A stretch of 64,000 nucleotides of DNA from an uncultured Allomuricauda sp. (GCF_947501165.1 NZ_CANMUU010000002.1:1178001-1242000); one strand, 5' to 3'. Counted from the first letter of the stretch, positions 17,801 through 25,626 are shown. The notes: a model not told the origin generated them from the sequence alone. A program made the numbers and translations.

Positions 17801-20160
17801 CCACCAACAGTGTTAACCCTGACGGCTCCGATGTTTCCATTTTGACAGCTCATTGCTGTAACATCCAAACTGGAGATAGCGAATGCAGTAGAAGGTTCCT
17901 CAATGACCAATGTGGCTGTATCCGTACAATTGGTTTCTTCATCAGTAACTGTAATCACATAGCTTCCAGCAGAAAGACCCGTCAACGGAATGATACTATT
18001 ATTCTGTGCTGTAAAGACTGTTCCTCCGTCAATACTGTAACTATAGGTAGTATTAAAACCATCAACCAAATACCTACCCTCTCCATCAGAATCGCCTACA
18101 CAAGTAACCACACGAGTTTGTTGGGCCTGGACACCAATAGAACTGATATCGGTAATCGCATAATTTTCATCATAGGAACATCCTTCCGCGTCAGTGACCC
18201 TAAATGTGTATGTTCCCAATCCCAGCCCAACAAAGCTGTTATTGTTCCCATTATTAATGGCACTAGCCGTTGGGGCCACAATTTCGTAAGTATAAGGAGC
18301 TGTTCCACCAGTAACGGTAACGTCAATAGTGGCCGTAGTTGTGATACAATTCAGACTGGAAATGGCAAAATCCATGTCTGTCGGCTTGTCCAAAGCATTG
18401 AAAACAATATCTGGAAGGGGTTGTACACATCCATTAGCATCCCGTACCAAAGGGGTATAACTTCCAACTCCTAAGTTGGGAAATACAGGGCTGGTACCAA
18501 ATCCTGCTCCAATACTAAATTCGTAAGGCCCAGTACCGCCTGAAATACCTGAAATGGTAATTTGTCCCCCCGTTTCATTCAAACAAGTGGGCGCGGAATC
18601 TGCACTCGCCGAAGCGGTAATATTGGAAGGTGTTCCAATAGTGGCAACTTGAGGAGTTGTGGTACAAGAAAATGTATCTTGTTCATATCTCAAGACTATA
18701 TCATATGTTCCCGGAGCTAGATTGGAGAATACATTACTTATTTGAAAAGTTGCTCCATTGTCCGCACTGTATTCAATTTCATAACCAAATCCATTTACAA
18801 TATTAACAGTAACACGTCCATTATTAGAACCACCACAATTAGCATCTTCTTCAGTTATAGTATATGTTGGGGGTGGTATATCTTGTACGTCTACCAGTGC
18901 ACTTCTTTGGCATCCATTGGCATCCTCTACCAAAATGGAGTATGTTCCGGAAGTAGTTACCGCAAATGAGCTGGAAGTTGTATAGGTTGGACCAAATGCA
19001 CCTCCATCTACACTAAAGCGATAAGGTGCTGTACCTCCTGAAGTTGTAACATCTACATCAATGGATGTGGCACCACAACCAAAACTGTCTGAGGCTGTTG
19101 CTGATACATCCAAGGGACTAATACCACTACCTATCTCAATAGGTACCCCATTTAGGTCTTGTGTAATGATTTCCGAGCAATCATTGGTTTCCACTCGAAT
19201 ACTGTAGACTCCAGTACCCACATTGGCGAAGGTATAAGTGTCAGAAGCATTGGGCCCAAAAGTATCAACGGTTATTCCATCTTTAATCAAACGATAGGTA
19301 TAAAATCCCGGGACACCGGACACCTGTACATCAATACTACCCAATTCACCACTACAAAGAATATCATTAGCAGTTACGTCTACATTAATGTTCAAGTCTT
19401 GGACAGTAACCAAATTAGATGGGAAAATACATGCACTTGAAGGTGAATTTCTCAAACGTACAAAAACACGATAGTCTCCCGGTGCAATAATATCGAAAAA
19501 TGGATCATTTTGATATGGTCCCGCAGCACTGTTCAAGCTATATTCATAACCTGCAGGTACGTTGGTTACCTCTACCCTACCTGGGTTTCCACAAATAATA
19601 TCATCATGAATTAATTGAGGATCTAAAGGGTTCAAAGTAGACTTGAAGTAAAAATATTGACCTGAGTCCACACGAACCCTAAACTCACCATCTGTAGATA
19701 GGTTAAAGGTTGGGCCGGTTCCTACGGTATTCCATGTACATGAAGCATTAATGGTGGGACAATCCTCTACAACAGTAGGCGCACAAGTATTGGGGTCCAA
19801 TTGCTGCCACTCATAATTAGAACCTGATTGAGAAAGACTAAGGGTCCTAGTATCACTGGTACCGCAAAGAAAAAATTTGGCCAAAGTACTTCCATCGTTG
19901 GGGCAAACCACTTGTTCATCAGCACCTTGAATTATGGTCATGAACATTGGGCTCGCCATGTTGGAAAAGCTACCGCCTAAGGTATTCCGTTTACTTTCGG
20001 ATGTTATGGATTCTTTTTCTGTGGTAGACTCAGAAATAACAGATGTCGCTTTGGAGATAAGTCCATTGACACTGGTTTCAGTTAATACCGTGGTTCCATA
20101 TATTGAGGCTGATATGAACAACACGGCATAGATTACATGCCTTGTTTTTCGAGGAAGCAT
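11845..20160 (-). CDS. Giant SprB-repeat surface protein with T9SS type B sorting domain
   Basis: A 2771-residue protein. After a signal/membrane segment (residues about 8-28) and a Cys-containing N-terminal region, it consists of about 29 degenerate repeats of 70-100 residues with the SprB-repeat pattern GGTAPY.Y...G, F.NL.PGTY.V.V.DANGC, then a short strand ending in a P-rich linker. Each repeat carries mostly two Cys, which could form disulfides. The last ~85 residues (FFTPDGDNMNDFW, IYDRYGRVV, WDGTYEGSPLPTGDYWYVV) are the gliding motility-associated C-terminal domain, the type B signal for type IX secretion. SprB of Flavobacterium johnsoniae is the moving adhesin of gliding; this shorter relative is probably a surface filament or adhesin. 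No PorP/SprF-like partner gene is adjacent. Family firm, exact role inferred. Confidence 0.92.
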   Translation of the reverse strand: MLPRKTRHVIYAVLFISASIYGTTVLTETSVNGLISKATSVISESTTEKESITSESKRNTLGGSFSNMASPMFMTIIQGADEQVVCPNDGSTLAKFFLCGTSDTRTLSLSQSGSNYEWQQLDPNTCAPTVVEDCPTINASCTWNTVGTGPTFNLSTDGEFRVRVDSGQYFYFKSTLNPLDPQLIHDDIICGNPGRVEVTNVPAGYEYSLNSAAGPYQNDPFFDIIAPGDYRVFVRLRNSPSSACIFPSNLVTVQDLNINVDVTANDILCSGELGSIDVQVSGVPGFYTYRLIKDGITVDTFGPNASDTYTFANVGTGVYSIRVETNDCSEIITQDLNGVPIEIGSGISPLDVSATASDSFGCGATSIDVDVTTSGGTAPYRFSVDGGAFGPTYTTSSSFAVTTSGTYSILVEDANGCQRSALVDVQDIPPPTYTITEEDANCGGSNNGRVTVNIVNGFGYEIEYSADNGATFQISNVFSNLAPGTYDIVLRYEQDTFSCTTTPQVATIGTPSNITASASADSAPTCLNETGGQITISGISGGTGPYEFSIGAGFGTSPVFPNLGVGSYTPLVRDANGCVQPLPDIVFNALDKPTDMDFAISSLNCITTTATIDVTVTGGTAPYTYEIVAPTASAINNGNNNSFVGLGLGTYTFRVTDAEGCSYDENYAITDISSIGVQAQQTRVVTCVGDSDGEGRYLVDGFNTTYSYSIDGGTVFTAQNNSIIPLTGLSAGSYVITVTDEETNCTDTATLVIEEPSTAFAISSLDVTAMSCQNGNIGAVRVNTVGGWGGNRYTLTQPDSSTRGPKNGPVFSNLSQDGVYQVSVTDANGCTVTDSFTLTRLDAPTLTLDLGASDLCYDNFNAATLVVNASSGAAPYQYRINGGPLGASNSFSGLTPGTYTIEVVDANDCRDTVTRTIEPQVIANATIIQELDCAGPPAQIQVDISNGYTSGGNYDIYEVSINGAPYTSNSNNITGNSFVYNVPNDGSITTDTTFQFLVTDSQGCTTESNVVTITPPETIAGSIVGTDTQCGDLTSGIVELIPDTTQGVPPYEYSNDGGATFSSQNIFSGYGPGLQTGFVIRDSRGCVSPIYDVTIGSSTPLDATPTPVDAVCSSGAVEGSVSTTIANGVAPFDYELFDANGGLIASSIGTASTTVTFPNLPLGNYTVVTRDSEGCEDRDDFVIDQNQLDLIPLDPAPLLCNDTSFPYRVRAVGGTAPYEFRLVGQPTFNPADNAPVPGDTYDFTGQVVPGVTYFVEVRDANGCTYIEEIDPIGPANPVTVAATATTASCNISGSGVIDYDVTGIPGGDFEVTLENTDTGATISGPQTYSGQAMPFSDTFTGLAPGNYQIIVTDTVTGCAGSTLVFIGLNSPFIAIDSNVNATCNAGAFVTVRGFGSTGPYEYAFVPTGDPVPSTFSSDTTFEIGAPYPTDYDFYVRDANGCTAFTTATVAQDPGIPTPAIDVINQCTATSGYQINVTAPLTSGPAPETTFQYDIGSGFQNSPNFVVPNPGSYVITIRDGNGCTTTVNAEVFDFFAITADATSLPTCNAGDGEITVSTTGGSGNFEFQLRNAATLANIGPAQSSNTFTNVLPGDYNILVTDLSSNTTPLCTDEALVNVSLVNTPVITATPDTDISCNNADDGTISVELQPGSDTDTPLSFILYDGASSTIVAGPQPMALFDNLAPGTYQVEVVSDRGCSDRSGNIIITEPTELLANAINTDFTCNPASNQFSTATITIFTDSNGDGTGTATGTGPYTYSMNDGTPQFDGTNFQTSNTFEVIDNGTNQTIILTARDQNGCEDTATVTINTPTDITFSFSVNQITCDASGTGVSPGSIDIIINEGPGNYEVEILPLGSEPARNSGGTDRVTWDISTPGDYIFAVTDIGSGGCTYLTPTVNMPEYNNIEALIAEVRPVTCFNGNDGEISLEVNNYSGQYNYEVFTRDSGGVETSTGVTGSFDTNAPINTPEIITGLPAGNLVVRVEALDTPFCDVVSNVTTVRSPDRELTVPLVQTGEVTCNVPGFGEITASGDGGWGGYEYQLIAPDGITVLVDYPNTNPVFQGLSTGTYRVNIRDAEGCERFNTINLPLPTPITADIQVVQPLRCNNDNDGIIEAHNILGGQGPGNYLYQLNRITDGTNSGLQTTPTFANLSAGDYTITIFDGWNCSFTTIPITVQDPEIVIAQLVELQPPGCGDLGRMELTVTNPEVGVDYFYRRSGTADSFVPFGVGMTSIEISADITIDPGPFQYDVQNSNGCPFESSNQISLDPAAPLVIALDLANATINCAGEATGIIRSEAFGGIGSYMYTLLNSNTPPNPTAANTVRPAQASGIFRDLAPGTYFVYAQSGGCEAISTPIVIEPKPPLVLEYLEAVPVLCAGDSNGQIIIEASGGTGAIRYSISDNLSEFFVGDDPVHPNRRTFNDLPPRSYDVIIQDDLGCTITRTVEITQPMELLAGVVSTTPETCLGDEDGTMTLSVTGGTAPYYTSVNSTDDADFVQNDTMFFDNLVGGETYVVFVRDANGCETNVIAEIDLGIEIIAEPIVEYGCEGIFPNSTTTISIQDSSLLSSLLFSLDVEDIQVASDQRTFADLAPGEHTVYIYHQNGCVTFVEFEIDAYEPLVLEAEKTGPNEITATASGGFGGYEYFFQGESTGENNVFNIIEDATVNIMVVDQNGCVANFVLPFNFEGMPDFPPFFTPDGDNMNDFWYPQNREFFPDIDVIIYDRYGRVVARLDQVRKWDGTYEGSPLPTGDYWYVVNANDNEKQQFVGHFTLLR

Positions 20161-20244
20161 AGGTTAAGTCTTGTTATGGCTTAAATATCAGATTTGGGTC
20201 TTAATATTCAGCAATTGTAATTTTCTAAACTTATATTAAACTAT

Positions 20245-20275
20245 TTGTCGTTCGACTTTAATTAGCCGTATTTTG
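20245..20275 (+). promoter_or_regulatory. Candidate promoter of the sugar dehydrogenase gene
   Basis: TTG (20245-20247), a 21-base spacer, then TATTTTG (20269-20275), a one-base-short version of TAnnTTTG, 31 bases upstream of the ATG. The same TTG-N21 spacing is seen at the DeoR gene promoter. The opposite strand holds a TAAGTTTA box that may serve the giant gene. Confidence 0.35.
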
Positions 20276-20306
20276 TCTACATTTTCTAACTTTTCAACGT
20301 AAAACT

Positions 20307-21425
20307 ATGAAAAAAAGTGCGCTGACCCCCTATTTTTTCGTTGTACTGCTCACTTCTTCATGTGCCCAAAAGACAGATAAGAGTATAAATATTCCTCAAA
20401 AAGACTTCTTTTCGCTTCAATTAGTGGTAGATGAAATTCAGAATCCTTGGGGCATGACATTTCTTCCTGAAGGGGGCATGCTAGTAACAGAAAAAGGTGG
20501 AAAATTACTATTGGTAGAGTCCGGAAAAACAAGTGAAATTCAAAATCTGCCAAAGGTTTATGTTCGGGGACAGGGAGGTTTAATGGATATAGAATTACAT
20601 CCCAACTATAAGGAAAATGGTTGGCTGTATTTATCATACTCTTCTAGTGAGGGTAGTGGCTCTGGAGGCAACACAGCAATTATGCGGGCTAAACTGAAAG
20701 GAAATGAACTTACTGAAAAACAAGTGCTTTACAAAGGAGTTCCCAATACTACAAAAGGACAACATTTTGGCAGTCGATTGGAATTTGACAATCAAGGTTT
20801 TTTATACTTCTCCATAGGAGACAGAGGTAATCGTGATGTAAATCCTCAAGATATTACTAGAGACGGAGGCAAGATTTATCGAATCAAGGATAATGGTGAA
20901 ATTCCAGAAGACAATCCCTTTGTAGACAAAAAAGGGGCGAAATCGGCTATTTTCAGTTATGGACATCGAAATCCACAAGGTTTGGTCAAACATCCTGTTA
21001 CTGGGGATATTTGGGAACATGAACATGGTCCTCGAGGTGGGGATGAAATCAATATCATTCAAAAAGGGAAAAACTACGGTTGGCCAGTAATTACGTACGG
21101 TATTAACTATATAGGAACAAAAATCACTGATGAGACCTCAAGACCTGGAATGGAGCAACCTACTTATCAATGGACACCTTCAATTGCTCCCTGCGGGATG
21201 GCATTTGTTACATCAACCAAGTATCCTGAGTGGGAAGGAAATCTTTTGGTAGGCTCACTTTCTTTTCAATATTTGGAACGCCTCGAGTTAAAAAACAATA
21301 AAGTGGTCTATAGAGAAAAGCTACTAGATGGACAAGGTAGGCTGAGAAATGTAAAACAAGGTCCTGATGGATATATTTATGTTGGGATTGAGGGGAAAGG
21401 AATCTTTAGATTGGTTCCTAAATAA
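20307..21425 (+). CDS. PQQ-dependent sugar dehydrogenase (glucose/sorbosone dehydrogenase family), lipoprotein
   Basis: A 372-residue protein with a lipoprotein signal (VVLLTSSCAQK, Cys at about 19). The beta-propeller family signatures are clear: NPWGMTFLPEGGMLVTEKGGK near the N-terminus (given as motif), GQGGLMDIELHPNYKENGWLY, GQHFGSRLEFDNQGFLYFS (His at the proposed catalytic/PQQ site), FSYGHRNPQGL, WEHEHGPRGGDEINII and YGWPVITYGINY. It oxidises aldose sugars in the periplasm using PQQ in characterised members (soluble GDH, YliI). No pqq synthesis genes are in the window. It converges with the murQ operon with a one-base gap. Confidence 0.9.
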   Translation: MKKSALTPYFFVVLLTSSCAQKTDKSINIPQKDFFSLQLVVDEIQNPWGMTFLPEGGMLVTEKGGKLLLVESGKTSEIQNLPKVYVRGQGGLMDIELHPNYKENGWLYLSYSSSEGSGSGGNTAIMRAKLKGNELTEKQVLYKGVPNTTKGQHFGSRLEFDNQGFLYFSIGDRGNRDVNPQDITRDGGKIYRIKDNGEIPEDNPFVDKKGAKSAIFSYGHRNPQGLVKHPVTGDIWEHEHGPRGGDEINIIQKGKNYGWPVITYGINYIGTKITDETSRPGMEQPTYQWTPSIAPCGMAFVTSTKYPEWEGNLLVGSLSFQYLERLELKNNKVVYREKLLDGQGRLRNVKQGPDGYIYVGIEGKGIFRLVPK

Positions 21426-21426
21426 A

Positions 21427-21945
21427 TCAAGACAACCCCTGAAGGGTTTTTGAAGCTTTTTTTGAGACTGATTTTCGCTCATCTTGCACTAACCTATTTA
21501 AATGCGGAATAATCCATTCTTTCAACACCCCATCCTTTTCAGCCCACTTTCCTAAGGTTTCCATGGTTTGATTAAGAACAATCCAATCGGAATGGGCTGC
21601 CAAGTTTTTCTTCAGTATTTCTTGTGCTTTGGATTTTTGAGTAGTTGAAAGGTCTTTTTCCAAAATCAAAAATAGTTGGGCTAAAGTCCATTGTGTAGAG
21701 GCTTGATCAATTTTTGAAATCTCATTCAACAACCTATCCACATAAGGTAAAACAATAGATTTATTCGCTTTACAAATACGCTTTATTCCATTAGAAACAC
21801 GTAAACGTACTACTTCATCTTTACTGAAATAGCAGTTAAAAAAATCATCGAAACGTAAGGTATGCTGTAAAACTTCCTTAACTACCTCAAGGGTATTTCC
21901 CAAAGAATTTGGGTGACCTCCGGTAAGTCGGTCCTCAAAACTCAT
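21427..21945 (-). CDS. HEAT-repeat-like helical protein, translationally coupled to murQ
   Basis: A 172-residue all-helical protein. Repeated segments (RLRVSNGIKRICKANKSIVL, QWTLAQLFLILEKDL, DWIVLNQTMETLGKWAEKDG, ERKSVSKKASKTLQGLS) resemble HEAT/DNA-alkylation-repair-like repeats, though the family cannot be named with certainty. No signal peptide. Its start overlaps the murQ stop by 4 bases (ATGA-type), so it is translated with murQ. Context suggests an accessory role in amino-sugar salvage or its control, but there is no direct evidence. Confidence 0.65.
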   Translation of the reverse strand: MSFEDRLTGGHPNSLGNTLEVVKEVLQHTLRFDDFFNCYFSKDEVVRLRVSNGIKRICKANKSIVLPYVDRLLNEISKIDQASTQWTLAQLFLILEKDLSTTQKSKAQEILKKNLAAHSDWIVLNQTMETLGKWAEKDGVLKEWIIPHLNRLVQDERKSVSKKASKTLQGLS

Positions 21946-22769
21946 TTTTCCTTTAGGGCTTCCATGGCTTTTTTGACAGAGCCATATTTAATGAGAGCTT
22001 TCTCTGCATCATCATAGCTAAGTTCCAATTCTTCGACCAAATACCGGGTTCCTCTATCTACAAGTTTGGTATTGCTCAATTGCATGTTGACCATTTTGTT
22101 CCCTTTGACTCTCCCTATACGAATCATAAGGGCGGTTGAAATCATATTAAGTACCATCTTTTGGCTGGTACCACTTTTCATACGCGTACTTCCAGTTACA
22201 AATTCAGGACCTACCACTACTTCAATGCCAATATCACTTTCTAGGGATAGCGGAGAACCAGGATTGTTTGTAATGCCAGCGGTAAGTATACCATGGCTTT
22301 TAGCGTCGTGTATACCTCCCAATACATAAGGTGTGGTTCCTGATGCAGCTATTCCCACTAGGACATCATTCTGATTAATATTGTATTCGTTCAAGTCCTT
22401 CCATGCCTGATTTGTGTCATCTTCGGCAAACTCTACAGCTTTTCGTATGGCACTATCTCCGCCAGCAATAAGACCAATGACTCGGTCATGAGGCATTCCA
22501 AAAGTTGGTGGAATTTCGGAAGCATCCAGAATACCTAATCTACCACTTGTTCCCGCTCCTATATAAAACAAACGTCCCCCTCTTTCAAATCTCGTGGTAA
22601 TTTCATCCACTAAATGTGAAATTTTGGGAAGCACTTTTTCTACAGCATCGGCAACTTTTTTATCTTCATTGTTGATGCTGGATATAATATCCAAAGTATC
22701 CATCTGTTCCAGCGCATCATAATGGGAAGGCTCTTCGGTTATCTTCACGTGTTTTTCGTTCACAATCAC
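21942..22769 (-). CDS. murQ: N-acetylmuramic acid 6-phosphate etherase
   Basis: A 275-residue SIS-domain enzyme that removes the lactyl ether from MurNAc-6-P, giving GlcNAc-6-P and D-lactate in the cytoplasm. The hallmark GAGTSGRLGILDASEIPPTF (residues about 71-90, with the general acid/base Glu85) is intact. So are GLIAGGDSAIRKAVEFAEDD with Glu113, the second SIS loop GIAASGTTPYV, and TGSTRMKSGTSQKM. Length is slightly under the ~300 of E. coli MurQ. It overlaps the DeoR gene by 4 bases upstream and the HEAT-like gene downstream. With AnmK and NagZ in the same locus this defines a cell-wall recycling pathway. Confidence 0.96.
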   Translation of the reverse strand: MIVNEKHVKITEEPSHYDALEQMDTLDIISSINNEDKKVADAVEKVLPKISHLVDEITTRFERGGRLFYIGAGTSGRLGILDASEIPPTFGMPHDRVIGLIAGGDSAIRKAVEFAEDDTNQAWKDLNEYNINQNDVLVGIAASGTTPYVLGGIHDAKSHGILTAGITNNPGSPLSLESDIGIEVVVGPEFVTGSTRMKSGTSQKMVLNMISTALMIRIGRVKGNKMVNMQLSNTKLVDRGTRYLVEELELSYDDAEKALIKYGSVKKAMEALKEK

Positions 22770-23515
22770 AGTAATTGTAAGTTCATAGTTTTAAAGGCAT
22801 CAAGTTTAATGTCCCAAGGTTCCAATTCGGTGATTAGGACATCTACCTCATCGGCACCACATATTTTATACCGCTGCAAAGATCCTATTTTTTCAGAAAT
22901 ACAAGGGGAAACCACTTTTCTGGAACTGTGAATCATTGCCTTTTTCATTTGTACGATTTCCCAATCAAATTCGGTCAGTCCTTCAACAGGGTGAATAGAG
23001 TTGGTACCTAAAAAGCAAATATCCACTTTTATTTCGGATAACATATTAATTGCACTTCCTCCAACAGTGATTTGCGAATCTTTGGAAAGCCTACCTCCTA
23101 TAAAAATGACCTCCACATTTGATTTTGTCAATAATTGAACTGCTATGGGGAGGCTTGGAGTAAAGCAAGTAAGTTGCATTTTAGAGGGAAGCCTTCGAGC
23201 AAGTTCCAAGTTTGTTGTTCCGCCACTTAGTAGAATAACTTGTCCTTCTTTTATTAAGGTAATTGCCTTTTCCGCAATCTGGGATTTCTTTTCTAAAGAG
23301 TAAACCTTCTTACCAACAGGACTATATGTATTAAACCCAAGAGAAACCGCACCACCATGTACCTTTTTTAATTGATCCGAGTTATGTAGCTCCTTAATAT
23401 CACGTCGTACCGTATCTACCGAGACCTTCAACAAATCCGCGATATCCGTAAGCAATACCTTATTATGGATTCTCACTTCATTTAAAATGAATTGATGTCT
23501 TTCTTCCTTTAGCAT
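22766..23515 (-). CDS. DeoR/GlpR family transcriptional regulator of the amino-sugar locus
   Basis: A 249-residue repressor. The N-terminal DeoR winged HTH is textbook (MLKEERHQFILNEV, VLLTDIADLLKVSVDTVRRD, ...VHGGAV). The DeoRC sensor follows (KAITLIKEGQVILLSGGTTN, LELARRLP, EVIFIGGRLSKDSQITVGG, DICFLGTNSIHPVEGLTEFD), whose fold binds phosphorylated sugars. It leads the operon with murQ and is divergent from nagB-susCD, so it very likely controls both through the 180-bp gap. Its effector is probably GlcN-6-P, GlcNAc-6-P or MurNAc-6-P (inference). Confidence 0.9.
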   Translation of the reverse strand: MLKEERHQFILNEVRIHNKVLLTDIADLLKVSVDTVRRDIKELHNSDQLKKVHGGAVSLGFNTYSPVGKKVYSLEKKSQIAEKAITLIKEGQVILLSGGTTNLELARRLPSKMQLTCFTPSLPIAVQLLTKSNVEVIFIGGRLSKDSQITVGGSAINMLSEIKVDICFLGTNSIHPVEGLTEFDWEIVQMKKAMIHSSRKVVSPCISEKIGSLQRYKICGADEVDVLITELEPWDIKLDAFKTMNLQLL

Positions 23516-23523
23516 ACGGAGCG

Positions 23524-23555
23524 CAAAGTTAAATAAATCTTAAAACGAACTTCAA
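23524..23555 (-). promoter_or_regulatory. Promoter of the DeoR-murQ operon
   Basis: On the minus strand TTG (complement 23553-23555), a 21-base spacer and TAACTTTG (complement 23524-23531, a perfect TAnnTTTG box) lie 8 bases before the ATG, predicting a very short leader. Confidence 0.6.
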
Positions 23556-23642
23556 TTACAGCAAAATACGGCAAATATGACAGAAAATTAAACAAAAATC
23601 GATAAATATTGCAAATAATCATACTAATTGCTGTTTTTTGCA

Positions 23643-23650
23643 TACATTTG
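23643..23650 (+). promoter_or_regulatory. Candidate -7 box of the nagB-susCD operon
   Basis: TACATTTG is a perfect TAnnTTTG match 45 bases upstream of the nagB ATG. A clear TTG at the right distance is missing. The related strings TCGATAAATATTGCAA (about 23608) and TCGATTTTTTGCAA (about 23662) flank it and are candidate operator half-sites for the divergent DeoR protein. Confidence 0.4.
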
Positions 23651-23695
23651 AGATGAGTATTTCGATTTTTTGCAAGAACACTATAGAATATATTA

Positions 23696-25612
23696 ATGAA
23701 TCCTAGCTTACTCGAGGACCGTACATTTGAGAAAATCCACACCATAATTCAGGAGGATTCCAATAAAGCATCGCTTTTTGTGGCTAATGAAATTGCTCGC
23801 TTAATTCAAGAAAAACAAAAAGAAGGCAAAAAGGCGATTCTTGGCTTGGCAACAGGATCTACACCAACCAAGGTATACGAGTATTTAGTTCAGTTTCATA
23901 AAGAAGGTAGACTAAGTTTTAAAAATGTAATCACTTTCAATTTAGACGAATACTATCCAATGGAACCAAACTCCTTGCATAGTTATGTTCGGTTTATGAA
24001 AGAACATCTTTTTGACCATGTTGATATAGATTCGGAAAACATTCATATTCCTGATGGAAGTCTGTCACCTGATGAAATTCGGGATTACTGTATTGATTAC
24101 GAGAAAAAAATTCAAAATGTTGGGGGAATTGATATTCAAGTTTTAGGAATAGGCCGAACAGGGCATATTGGTTTTAATGAACCTGGGTCTTCACTTAATA
24201 GTAAAACAAGGCTAATCAGATTAGATCGTGTAACCCGACTAGATGCAGCCAGTGATTTCTTTGGTCAAGAGAACGTTCCCAAGCGTGCAATAACCATGGG
24301 TGTTGGAACCATACTATCAGCCAAAAAAATAATTTTGATGGCTTGGGGAGAGGGAAAAGCAGATGTCATACAACAATCGGTTGAAGGCCCAATTAAGGAA
24401 TCCATTCCTGCTACTTTTTTGCAGCACCACTCCAATTGCGACTTTGTTCTGGACGATGCCTCTTCATCTAAATTGACACGCATTCAGACGCCTTGGCTGG
24501 TCTCAGAATGTAATTGGAATGATCAGTTAATCAAAAGTGCCACTATATGGCTTTCCGAAAAGTTGCAGAAAGCGATTCTAAAACTTACCAACGAAGATTA
24601 CAATGAATATGGTATGGGTAACCTTGTGGCCGAGATAGGCTCAGCCGAGCAGATTAACTTAAAAGTATTCAATCAACTTCAGCGAACCATTACAGGTTGG
24701 CCAGGCGGCAAACCCAATGCTGATGACAGTCAACGTCCTGAAAGAGCAAACCCACACCCAAAGACCTCCTTAATATTTAGTCCCCACCCAGATGATGATG
24801 TGATTTCCATGGGTGGGACTCTGCTACGTTTGGTTGACCAAGGGCATGATATTCATATCGCCTATCAAACTTCTGGAAACATTGCTGTTTTTGATGACGA
24901 GGTAATCCGGTTTTTGGATTTTGCTGCCGCAGTACAAGAAGACAATGCAGAATTAGATGAAAAACTTAAAGAGGTAAGAGAATTCATGGCTTCAAAGAAA
25001 CCAGGGCAAGTTGATAGTGCCGAAATACAAAACTTCAAGGGTCTAATAAGAAGAGGAGAAGCCTTAGCTGCCTGTCGTTATTGTGGAGTGAAGGAAAAAA
25101 ATGCTCACTTTCTCAACCTTCCTTTTTATGAGACGGGAACTGTAAAAAAGAAACCACATTCTGAAGAAGATGTAAAAATCACTTATGATTTACTAAATAA
25201 AGTAAAGCCCAATCAAATATTTGCCGCAGGGGATTTATCAGACCCGCACGGTACCCATCGGGTTTGTCTAGAAATTATATATCAAGCTATTGATTTGCTG
25301 AAAAAGAATCGAGAAGACTGGATAAACAATTGCTACGTATGGCTCTACAGAGGAGCTTGGCAAGAATGGGAAGTCGCAGACATGGAAATGACGGTACCTA
25401 TTGGACCCAAAGATATGGCACGGAAGAAAAATGCCATTTTTAAACATCAATCCCAAAAGGACAGTGCCATGTTTCCAGGAAATGACGAACGCGAATTCTG
25501 GCAAAGGGCAGAGCAAAGAAACAAAGAGACCGCTAACCGCTATAACGCCTTGGGCATGGCTGAATATGAAGCCATGGAGGGGTTTGTGCGGTATCATTTT
25601 AATTTTAACTAA
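23696..25612 (+). CDS. nagB: Glucosamine-6-phosphate deaminase fused to a PIG-L/LmbE deacetylase domain
   Basis: A 638-residue two-domain protein. Residues 1 to about 270 are NagB: LATGSTPTKVYEYLV phosphate loop, FNLDEYYPM with catalytic Asp84/Glu85, and GIGRTGHIGFNEPGSS with His157 and Glu162. It converts GlcN-6-P to Fru-6-P and ammonia. Residues from about 355 are a PIG-L/LmbE domain with the zinc motif SPHPDDDVISMGGTL (His364, Asp366/Asp367) and DPHGTHR (His518/His521), the fold of N-acetylglucosamine deacetylases. Bacteroidetes often have this fused form. Here no nagA lies in the locus, so the second domain could supply GlcNAc-6-P deacetylation (inference). SusC follows after 14 bases. 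Confidence 0.93.
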   Translation: MNPSLLEDRTFEKIHTIIQEDSNKASLFVANEIARLIQEKQKEGKKAILGLATGSTPTKVYEYLVQFHKEGRLSFKNVITFNLDEYYPMEPNSLHSYVRFMKEHLFDHVDIDSENIHIPDGSLSPDEIRDYCIDYEKKIQNVGGIDIQVLGIGRTGHIGFNEPGSSLNSKTRLIRLDRVTRLDAASDFFGQENVPKRAITMGVGTILSAKKIILMAWGEGKADVIQQSVEGPIKESIPATFLQHHSNCDFVLDDASSSKLTRIQTPWLVSECNWNDQLIKSATIWLSEKLQKAILKLTNEDYNEYGMGNLVAEIGSAEQINLKVFNQLQRTITGWPGGKPNADDSQRPERANPHPKTSLIFSPHPDDDVISMGGTLLRLVDQGHDIHIAYQTSGNIAVFDDEVIRFLDFAAAVQEDNAELDEKLKEVREFMASKKPGQVDSAEIQNFKGLIRRGEALAACRYCGVKEKNAHFLNLPFYETGTVKKKPHSEEDVKITYDLLNKVKPNQIFAAGDLSDPHGTHRVCLEIIYQAIDLLKKNREDWINNCYVWLYRGAWQEWEVADMEMTVPIGPKDMARKKNAIFKHQSQKDSAMFPGNDEREFWQRAEQRNKETANRYNALGMAEYEAMEGFVRYHFNFN

Positions 25613-25626
25613 AAACTAACTTCTGT

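Noticed and set aside
11863..20131. Many plus-strand frames inside the giant gene, including a 258-codon one at 17698
   Set aside because: They are shadows of the repetitive minus-strand frame; their peptides lack any domain or signal.
11845..20160. Repeated sequence that might suggest a CRISPR array or DNA satellite
   Set aside because: The repeats are degenerate protein repeats of 70-100 codons with no conserved nucleotide unit or regular spacers.
22744..22756. TTCACGTGTTTTT resembling a parS half-site
   Set aside because: It lies inside the murQ coding region, is not palindromic beyond CACGTG, and is far from parAB.
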